Positions 1 to 5,017 of a stretch of DNA of 5,614 nt are shown in pieces (the stretch's first letter is position 1; each line of letters opens with the position of its first letter). The DNA is from Propionibacteriaceae bacterium. Its GTDB lineage: Bacteria > Actinomycetota > Actinomycetes > Propionibacteriales > Propionibacteriaceae. The translations under genes and the position numbers were made by a program. The DNA lies in NCBI GenBank assembly GCA_003451975.1, contig DMIX01000221.1, forward strand, positions 1 through 5,614, written 5' to 3'. The notes beneath the pieces were generated by a model that did no database searches, was not told the origin of the DNA, and saw only the letters and a program-made list of their open reading frames with translations.

Positions 1-749
1 GTGAGCGACACTCCGGAGTCCACGACGACATGAGTGAATGCCGAGACCTCGCACAGTCGGAACAACGCGCGTTGACCCACCTTCGAATGGTCGATGACCA
101 GGACCCGTCGACTGGCGGCCTTCATTATCGCCTTCTTGATAGCCAACTGAAGTTGGTCCTGGTGATACAGCGTGGTGCCATGCAGTGATGAGGATGACAG
201 GAAGGCCACGTCGGCGGCCAGGCGTGACACGCCGTCTTCGCTGAGCACGCCTAGATAGGACGCCGAGCGACGGTTGTACTGTCCACCCAAGCAGATCAAA
301 TTGATCCACTCGGACTTGCGGAGTTCCTCCACCACGATCTCGGAGTTGGTGATGACAGTGAGGGCTTCGAAGCGATTCAGCAGCGGCACCAATTGCAGAG
401 CCGTGGTGGAGTCGTCGAGCAGTACGACGTCGCCCTCTTCAATGAGATTGATGGCTGCATTCGCGATTGCCTGCTTTTCCTTCAGGCGGGCGCGCATGCG
501 GTAATCCCAATCCGCCTCGAATTGAGTGGAGGAGGTGATCGAGGCACCGCCCCGGACCTTGCGAACCAGACCCTTCTGGTGCAGATCGTCCAGATCACGG
601 TGAATCGTCATGCGACTCACGCCCAGGGCCTCGGCGAGATCGTCGACATGGGCGAAACCGCTGGCGTGTGCCACCCGGAGGATGTACTCCAGGCGGGCCG
701 CCTTGCCGCGGATCGGCTTTTCGCTATCGATGGCGATCTGCTCGCTCAT
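1..749 (-). CDS. DeoR/GlpR-family transcriptional regulator (3' end cut by window edge)
   Basis: Probable sugar-phosphate-responsive DNA-binding repressor acting in the cytoplasm. I translated 249 codons with no stop before the edge; family members are about 250-260 residues, so only a few C-terminal residues are missing. Residues about 18-70 form the winged helix-turn-helix, with the recognition helix around VSRMTIHRDL (44-53) and the wing at VRKVRGGA (62-69). Residues about 90-249 match the DeoR C-terminal sensor domain: LDDSTTALQL (111-120, where the usual DxGTT has Ser for Gly), TNSEIVVEEL (134-143), GGQYNRRSASYLG (155-167) and DHSKVG (220-225). ATG 749 is the only usable start, because the frame upstream has no ATG, GTG or TTG before the kinase stop codon. 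Its Shine-Dalgarno is poor. It follows the kinase by 39 bases on the same strand and is probably co-transcribed, so it would regulate its own operon and the divergent transporter. Family assignment is firm; the effector is unknown, with a phosphorylated sugar usual for the family. Confidence 0.93.
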   Translation of the reverse strand, partial: MSEQIAIDSEKPIRGKAARLEYILRVAHASGFAHVDDLAEALGVSRMTIHRDLDDLHQKGLVRKVRGGASITSSTQFEADWDYRMRARLKEKQAIANAAINLIEEGDVVLLDDSTTALQLVPLLNRFEALTVITNSEIVVEELRKSEWINLICLGGQYNRRSASYLGVLSEDGVSRLAADVAFLSSSSLHGTTLYHQDQLQLAIKKAIMKAASRRVLVIDHSKVGQRALFRLCEVSAFTHVVVDSGVSL

Positions 750-788
750 ATTCCACGCCCGTCCACGAAGTACCGCCCACTTTGAGGA

Positions 789-1730
789 TCACAGCCTCGG
801 ATTTGTGGTCCTGAAGTGTTCTACCTGGTTCAGATCGACGATTCCCGCATCTGATCCAAGATCGGTTGCGACCAGCGAACCGCACGCGAGTCCGCGCTCG
901 ACACTTTGCTCAAGACTCAGGCCGCTGATTATGCCCGAAATGAACCCGGAGGTGAAGGCGTCACCGCAACCGGTGGTGTCGACGACGTCGACTTTGAATG
1001 CTGGCACCACGATTTCCGATTCGCCGCGGCGGGCCACGGAGACGCCGTCGCCACCCATGGTCAACAAGGTGGTGTTCGCCCCGTGGGAATGCAGCCAGGC
1101 GATGATCTCGGCGCGGTCCTCGGTGCCGACCAGCCAGCTGGCCTCCTCAATATTGGGCATGAGGTAGTCGATATAGGGCAGTGAACCCGAGATGAGTTCC
1201 TGGGCGTCGGCCCGTGGGCTCATCAGAAAATCGCAGGTGGTAATTGCTCCGAGCTCCTTTGCCTTTGCCAGGACGCGCGCCATGGGCGGACCGTCCAGGC
1301 CTGGCAAAACGAAGGCGCCGCCCATGTGGAAGATGGTTCCTGGTGTGACCAGATCCCACGGCACATCGTGCTCGTTGAGAGCCGCATTGGCCCCGATGAC
1401 ATGAAGCGCCGGACGCGAGCCGTCGTGGCGGATGGGCAGCAGACTCGACGATGTCTGAAGCTCGGGGTCGATCACCATTCGGCTGGTGTCCGCGCCATAG
1501 CCGCTCAGCGCGTTCAGCAAGAACTGACCGATGTTGTCATTGCCGATTCGACCGACACTGACGACGTCATGTCCGAGCTTGGCGAGGTTCATCGATGGCG
1601 CGGCCGCAGTGCCGGCGACGGTGAACTTGATCCGCTGCAAGAAGGCCAACTGCTGGCCCGGGGGGACCTCTGTGAAAGGCCAGCCAAGAGCATCTGCGAT
1701 GTAGGCGCCAAATGAGATGACCCGAGTCAT
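789..1730 (-). CDS. PfkB/ribokinase-family carbohydrate kinase
   Basis: Cytoplasmic ATP-dependent kinase expected to phosphorylate a sugar, or a related polyol or nucleoside; 313 residues, typical for the family. Visible motifs: the N-terminal Gly-rich substrate region AGTAAAPSMNLAKLG (39-53), GRIGNDNIG (60-68), MPNIEEASWLVG (191-202, the PN..E motif), TMGGDGV (224-230), and the PfkB signature DTTGCGDAF (251-259) with the catalytic base Asp257 and the anion-hole Gly-Cys-Gly. The Asn usually found in the GGxxAN motif appears to be Ala44, so substrate contacts probably differ from ribokinase. An in-frame ATG at 1844 would add 38 residues, but that extension covers the predicted promoter and is Arg/Pro/Gln-rich, unlike the family; ATG 1730 has an ideal AAGGAG six bases upstream. 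It is the first gene of a kinase-deoR operon, divergent from the ABC importer, so it probably acts on the imported compound. Substrate not assignable. Confidence 0.93.
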   Translation of the reverse strand: MTRVISFGAYIADALGWPFTEVPPGQQLAFLQRIKFTVAGTAAAPSMNLAKLGHDVVSVGRIGNDNIGQFLLNALSGYGADTSRMVIDPELQTSSSLLPIRHDGSRPALHVIGANAALNEHDVPWDLVTPGTIFHMGGAFVLPGLDGPPMARVLAKAKELGAITTCDFLMSPRADAQELISGSLPYIDYLMPNIEEASWLVGTEDRAEIIAWLHSHGANTTLLTMGGDGVSVARRGESEIVVPAFKVDVVDTTGCGDAFTSGFISGIISGLSLEQSVERGLACGSLVATDLGSDAGIVDLNQVEHFRTTNPRL

Positions 1731-1736
1731 GGGGGT

Positions 1737-1742
1737 CTCCTT
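1737..1742 (-). promoter_or_regulatory. Ribosome binding site that fixes the kinase start
   Basis: Read on the minus strand this is AAGGAG followed by the six-base spacer ACCCCC and then ATG at 1730. It is the strongest Shine-Dalgarno on this strand and decides for the 313-residue kinase over the 351-residue reading that begins at 1844. Confidence 0.85.
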
Positions 1743-1815
1743 CCGGGATGCGGGGCGGGATGCCGTCGCTTCGTTGCGTTGTCGATCCGTTGGTGGTTGC
1801 CCGCCGTGATGCTCG

Positions 1816-1844
1816 ATGTTATGCCGTGTGAGAAGTTGTGGCAA
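1816..1844 (-). promoter_or_regulatory. Predicted sigma70-type promoter of the kinase-deoR operon
   Basis: On the minus strand there is TTGCCA (1844-1839, five of six matches to TTGACA), exactly 17 bases, then TAACAT (1821-1816, four of six matches to TATAAT with the key TA...T kept). Transcription would start near 1809, giving a leader of about 80 bases before the ATG at 1730. It lies inside the extended reading of the kinase, which argues against that longer start. Predicted by eye; not shown experimentally. Confidence 0.6.
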
Positions 1845-1847
1845 GGC

Positions 1848-1866
1848 CCTGTGAAGTTATCACAGG
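1848..1866. promoter_or_regulatory. 19-bp palindromic operator candidate (CCTGTGA-N5-TCACAGG)
   Basis: Perfect 7-bp inverted arms around the five-base centre AGTTA. It ends three bases upstream of the -35 box of the kinase promoter and is centred about 48 bases upstream of the predicted start. Further half-sites surround it: TGTGA at 1827-1831 (inside the promoter spacer) and 1870-1874, and a second TCACAGG at 1903-1909. The half-sites resemble CRP-family sites (TGTGA-N6-TCACA), but the spacer here is five, not six. It could bind that class of regulator, the local DeoR protein, or another factor; the position suits an activator or a repressor. Confidence 0.5.
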
Positions 1867-2028
1867 AGTTGTGAACTGCGTTCTGGCCGTCCGTTGTCCG
1901 CCTCACAGGGGTGGGATGCGTCTGAGTGCCAGAGCAAACCCTAGTCAGCCCGATGTAGCGCGACGACTGGAGCGCATCGAGCGGGCTGCAGAATTGCGAA
2001 CTCCGTTCCGTTACTGAGGGCGGTTGCG

Positions 2029-2106
2029 TAACAAAGTGCTCACTCGACGTGTTGTTGATAACAGTTTTGTAACACAATGGCACTGAAGGTAACAACGGAG
2101 CTAACG
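2029..2106 (+). promoter_or_regulatory. Cluster of TAACA direct repeats, candidate DeoR operators
   Basis: TAACA occurs at 2029-2033, 2059-2063, 2070-2074 and 2090-2094, and a near copy TAACG at 2102-2106. The steps of 30, 11, 20 and 12 bases are roughly whole helical turns, so the copies lie close to one DNA face. Several DeoR-family repressors are known to bind short, phased repeats. Two copies sit in small inverted repeats: TGTT-GAT-AACA (2053-2063) and TTGT-AAC-ACAA (2067-2077). The heptamer TGATAAC (2056-2062) recurs on the other strand at 1862-1856 on the kinase side. A possible -10 hexamer TACAGT (2114-2119) follows, but I see no matching -35 box. Operator role is inferred. Confidence 0.4.
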
Positions 2107-2201
2107 GCGAAGCTACAGTCCACTCAAGTGCTGCAGTTCGCTTCCGCTCAATGGTGATGCGAAGGCTTGCGGACCGACCGTGGTTGTGGAAGCAGCGCCC
2201 A

Positions 2202-2217
2202 CCACTATCCCTAGTGG
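2202..2217. repeat. Short inverted repeat upstream of the binding-protein gene
   Basis: CCACTA, four bases TCCC, then TAGTGG: perfect 6-bp arms centred about 80 bases before the ATG at 2289. It could be an operator half-pair, or a hairpin in the leader RNA if transcription starts upstream. Short enough to occur by chance. Confidence 0.3.
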
Positions 2218-2238
2218 GACGACACGTCCATTGAGGTT

Positions 2239-2256
2239 GCTGCGTTGGGGCGCAGC
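2239..2256 (+). repeat. Predicted leader hairpin ahead of the binding-protein gene
   Basis: GCTGCG and CGCAGC pair as a 6-bp GC-rich stem with loop TTGGGG, ending 15 bases before the ribosome binding site (GAGGGAG, 2272-2278). A 10-bp palindrome TCGAGCTCGA (2264-2273) touches that site. Both could shape the leader RNA, but neither clearly sequesters the start. No known riboswitch is recognised. Confidence 0.3.
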
Positions 2257-2288
2257 GCTTCGATCGAGCTCGAGGGAGACTCACGTCG

Positions 2289-3353
2289 ATGAAATCACGT
2301 AGTTGGAAGATGCTGGGTGGTGTTGCAGTAGCGACATCGCTCCTGCTCATGTCCGCCGCTTGCGGCACGACCGGAGGAGGCACCCCGACCGGGGGCGCAT
2401 CACACGAAGGAAAGTACAAGATCGCCACGATTCCCAAGATTGATGGCATCACCTGGTTCGATGACATGAAGCGAGGTGTCAACCAGTTCAACACCGACTT
2501 CGGCAGCGAGGTTGAGGCCTGGCAGATCGGACCGGACTCCGAGGACGCCGCCAAGCAGGTCCAGATCATTGAGGATCTGATCGCTCAGAACGTCGATGCC
2601 ATCGTCGTCGTGCCGAACGATCCGCTAGCGCTGGAGCCGGTACTCACCAAGGCTCGTCAGCAGGGCATCGTGGTCATCAGCCATGAGGGCCCCGCGCTGG
2701 CTGAGACCGAAGCGGTCGACTACGACCTGGAGGCCTTCAGCAATGACGCCTTCGGCGAGTTGATGGGCCGCAAGCTGGTTGAGGGCATGGGCAAGGACTC
2801 CGGAACCTTCGTTGGTGAAGTCGGTTCGTTGACCTCCGAGACCCACATGGCCTGGTACAACGCAGCAGTGAAGTGGCTGGCCGAGAACTACCCGAACATC
2901 AAGCCGGTTCAGGCTCAGCCCTACGAAGATGCCAACGACGATGCCAAGGCTCGTTCGAACGCCATCGAGATTCTCAAGAAGTACCCGAAGCTGGACGGGA
3001 TGATCTCCTGCTCGGTGTCGGCTGGGTCGAACATGGCCCAGGTGCTGAAGGAGAAGAAGATCAAGACCGTCACCCTGTCGCAGTTGACCCTGCCCTCGGT
3101 GGGTGGCCCCTACATTGAAGAGGGCTGGATCTACTCCGGTCAGGCGTGGGAGCCGGCTGGCGCCGGGTACGCGGGCAACATGCTCGCGCTGCGCATCCTC
3201 AAGGGCGAGAAGATCGACTCCACCGTCGATCTGAAGTGGAACAACTACACCGCCTCCACGGTGGACGGCAAGATCGTCATCGGCGATGCGATCCTGCAGT
3301 TCCAGAAGGGCGAAGACCCCTTCGACTCGTGGGACGGGAAGTGGCCGTTCTGA
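2289..3353 (+). CDS. Sugar ABC transporter substrate-binding lipoprotein (LsrB/RhaS-like)
   Basis: Extracytoplasmic receptor that captures the substrate and delivers it to the permease; 354 residues. Residues 1-24 are a lipoprotein signal peptide: basic start MKSRSWK, hydrophobic core, and lipobox SAAC with lipidated Cys25, then a Gly/Thr-rich linker to about 41. The rest is a type I periplasmic-binding fold (Peripla_BP_4 class): IATIPKIDGITWFDDMKRG (45-63), QIIEDLIAQNVDAIVVVPND (92-111), GIVVISHEG (126-134), a second lobe from about 150, and an end, FDSWDGKWPF, that resembles the terminal KYDF of LsrB/RhaS-type receptors. ATG 2289 is chosen because GAGGGAG lies ten bases upstream and the basic n-region is kept. 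It is the first gene of the importer operon, which fits the high expression receptors need. Residues placed like the LsrB autoinducer-2 contacts are largely changed, so automatic naming as an AI-2 receptor would be doubtful. Ligand unknown. Confidence 0.92.
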   Translation: MKSRSWKMLGGVAVATSLLLMSAACGTTGGGTPTGGASHEGKYKIATIPKIDGITWFDDMKRGVNQFNTDFGSEVEAWQIGPDSEDAAKQVQIIEDLIAQNVDAIVVVPNDPLALEPVLTKARQQGIVVISHEGPALAETEAVDYDLEAFSNDAFGELMGRKLVEGMGKDSGTFVGEVGSLTSETHMAWYNAAVKWLAENYPNIKPVQAQPYEDANDDAKARSNAIEILKKYPKLDGMISCSVSAGSNMAQVLKEKKIKTVTLSQLTLPSVGGPYIEEGWIYSGQAWEPAGAGYAGNMLALRILKGEKIDSTVDLKWNNYTASTVDGKIVIGDAILQFQKGEDPFDSWDGKWPF

Positions 3354-3367
3354 TCTAACCCAGCGCT

Positions 3368-3401
3368 CGTATCTGGCGGGGAGCAATCCCCGCCAGATAC
3401 G
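3368..3401 (+). other. Perfect intercistronic stem-loop between receptor and ATPase genes
   Basis: A perfect 15-bp stem (3368-3382 with 3387-3401, arm CGTATCTGGCGGGGA) capped by GCAA, a GNRA-type tetraloop. It begins 14 bases after the receptor stop codon and ends 39 bases before the ATPase ribosome binding site. No T-run follows, so it is not a classical intrinsic terminator. The likely role, by analogy with other binding-protein operons such as malE-malF, is to stabilise the receptor message against 3' exonucleases or to terminate in part, giving more receptor than ATPase and permease. Structure is plain in the sequence; role inferred. Confidence 0.8.
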
Positions 3402-3454
3402 GCCGACGGAACAGACTCAGAACCAGCCACTGCTGTCGGCAAGGAGCACGCCAC

Positions 3455-5017
3455 ATGTCAGTACCCATCCTCGAAGCACGAAACCTGTCGATCTCGTTCG
3501 GCGGAGTTGATGCTTTGGTCGATGTCGACCTCACGATCAAACAAGGCGAGATTCGCTGTCTCGTCGGCGAGAACGGCTCAGGGAAATCCACCTTCGTCAA
3601 AATCGCATCCGGGGTGTACCGCCAGAATGCGGGAACCGTAGCGATTGACGGTGTCGATATGCCCTCCGGTGACCCGGGCGCGGCCATTGCGGCCGGCGTA
3701 CAGGTCGTCTTCCAAGACTTGGCTCTTTTCGGCGGACTCAGCGTCGCTGAGAACATCGCCTTCAGCTACATGCTGGAGAACCGCACCCGCCAGGTGAGCA
3801 TGAAGAAGATGAGCGAGCTGGCCCAGCAAGCGCTGGACATGATGGAGGTCAGTCTTGATCTCGAAGCGCCGGTCTCCAATCTTTCGATGGCGAACAAGCA
3901 GTTGGTCGCCATCGCTCGCGCATTGCTGTTGGACGCTCGCCTGATCTTCATGGACGAACCGACCGCGGCACTCACGCGAAAAGAGGTGAACCGGCTGCTG
4001 GAGGTCGTTGAGGGCCTCAAAGCAAAGGGCATCTCGATCGTGTTCATCTCGCACAAGCTGGACGAGGTGTTCCGCATCGCCGACACCATCACGATCTTCC
4101 GCGATGGCCACAAAGTTGGCGACTTCGAAGCCGGCGAACTCACCCAGTCGGACCTGACCTTCCACATGACCGGACGTCGAGTCGAATACCCGGCCTATCA
4201 GCGCACACCGCGTGATACCGACGGTGTGACGCCTCCGGTGCTGGAGGTTCGTGAGCTGGCCGATCGGGGCCACTTCAGCGAGGTCTCCTTCGCCATCCGT
4301 CCTGGGGACGTGCTCGGCTTGACCGGGTTGCTCGGTGCCGGGCGCACCGAGATCGCTTTGTCATTGTTCGGACTCAATGCGCCTTCTCACGGCGAGGTGT
4401 TGCTCGACGGCGAGCCGGTACACATCCGAACCCCGCAGGATGCGGTGGGTCGGGGTATTGCTCTGGTGTCGGAGAACCGTCAGGTCGAGGGGCTGTTCAT
4501 GGAGCAGACCATCGGCCACAACATCTCCTCAACCCGGCTGGACACGCTGGTCAATCGGCTCGGCATTCTGAACCTGCATCGCGAGCGTGAGCTGGCCCAA
4601 AGTGCGGTGGCTCAGATGGGTGTCAACAACCGCAATATCGACACGCTGGTGGGGCGGCTCTCCGGCGGAAACGCGCAGAAGGTCGTCATCGGCAAGTGGA
4701 TCCTCACCGATCCCAAGCTACTGATCCTGGACTCGCCCACGGTCGGGATCGACGTGGGCTCCAAGGCCGAGATCTACGAGAAGATCCAGCAGCTCGCCGA
4801 CCAGGGCATGAGCATTCTGTTCATTTCTGATGAGCCAGAGGAGATCGCGGCCAACTGCAATCGGATCGTCGTCATGTACGAGGGCGCGATCGTCAACGTC
4901 GTCTCCGAGGAGGAGCGCAATCAACCCAACTTCGTCGAGGTGCTGTCCCAGATGATCTCTGAGCCGACCACCCGCGTCGAGGTCGACTCCGCAGCCCAAG
5001 GAGGGTCGCAGGCATGA
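3455..5017 (+). CDS. CUT2-type sugar ABC transporter ATPase with two ABC domains (RbsA-like)
   Basis: Peripheral membrane ATPase that powers sugar import; 520 residues, the usual length for RbsA-type proteins with two fused nucleotide-binding domains. Domain 1 (about 5-240): Walker A GENGSGKST (38-46), Q-loop Gln87, signature LSMANKQ (143-149, degenerate), Walker B LIFMDEPT (163-170) with catalytic Glu168, and H-loop His200. Domain 2 (about 262-500): Walker A-like GLLGAGRTE (291-299, Arg297 for Lys), canonical signature LSGGNAQ (402-408), Walker B LLILDSPTVGID (422-433) with Ser427 in place of the catalytic Glu, and Asp459 at the H-loop position. One composite ATP site is therefore complete and the other consistently degenerate. 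AAGGAG (3441-3446) lies eight bases before the ATG. The stop overlaps the permease start (ATGA), implying translational coupling. Substrate cannot be read from this subunit. Confidence 0.95.
   Translation: MSVPILEARNLSISFGGVDALVDVDLTIKQGEIRCLVGENGSGKSTFVKIASGVYRQNAGTVAIDGVDMPSGDPGAAIAAGVQVVFQDLALFGGLSVAENIAFSYMLENRTRQVSMKKMSELAQQALDMMEVSLDLEAPVSNLSMANKQLVAIARALLLDARLIFMDEPTAALTRKEVNRLLEVVEGLKAKGISIVFISHKLDEVFRIADTITIFRDGHKVGDFEAGELTQSDLTFHMTGRRVEYPAYQRTPRDTDGVTPPVLEVRELADRGHFSEVSFAIRPGDVLGLTGLLGAGRTEIALSLFGLNAPSHGEVLLDGEPVHIRTPQDAVGRGIALVSENRQVEGLFMEQTIGHNISSTRLDTLVNRLGILNLHRERELAQSAVAQMGVNNRNIDTLVGRLSGGNAQKVVIGKWILTDPKLLILDSPTVGIDVGSKAEIYEKIQQLADQGMSILFISDEPEEIAANCNRIVVMYEGAIVNVVSEEERNQPNFVEVLSQMISEPTTRVEVDSAAQGGSQA

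Larger units (their letters stand above)
1731..2288. other. 558-base divergent intergenic control region
   Basis: This spacer separates the kinase-deoR operon (minus) from the importer operon (plus). From left to right it holds the kinase leader, the kinase promoter, TGTGA/TCACA half-sites (1827-1909), a stretch without clear signals (about 1910-2009), the TAACA cluster (2029-2106), and two short inverted repeats near the binding-protein gene. No convincing plus-strand promoter with both boxes was found. No protein-coding gene is supported, although a 33-codon reading frame exists at 1916-2017. Confidence 0.8.

Noticed and set aside
1731..1844. 38-residue N-terminal extension of the kinase from ATG 1844
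   Set aside because: It covers the predicted promoter, has no family-like sequence, and the internal ATG at 1730 has an ideal ribosome binding site.
1848..1866. Canonical CRP/GlxR site
   Set aside because: Half-sites match, but the spacer is five rather than six bases, so a firm assignment is not justified.
1727..2569. 280-codon minus-strand open frame
   Set aside because: It runs antisense through the receptor gene start and the control region, has no recognisable domain, and is typical of spurious frames in GC-rich DNA.
2625..3386. 253-codon minus-strand open frame opposite the receptor gene
   Set aside because: Its sequence mirrors the receptor codons and shows no family motif, while the plus-strand receptor is unambiguous.
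3368..3401. Classical rho-independent terminator
   Set aside because: The stem is strong but no T-run follows, and the downstream ATPase and permease are clearly part of the same transport system.
3578..4273. 231-codon minus-strand open frame opposite the ATPase
   Set aside because: Antisense to clear Walker motifs, with no domain of its own.
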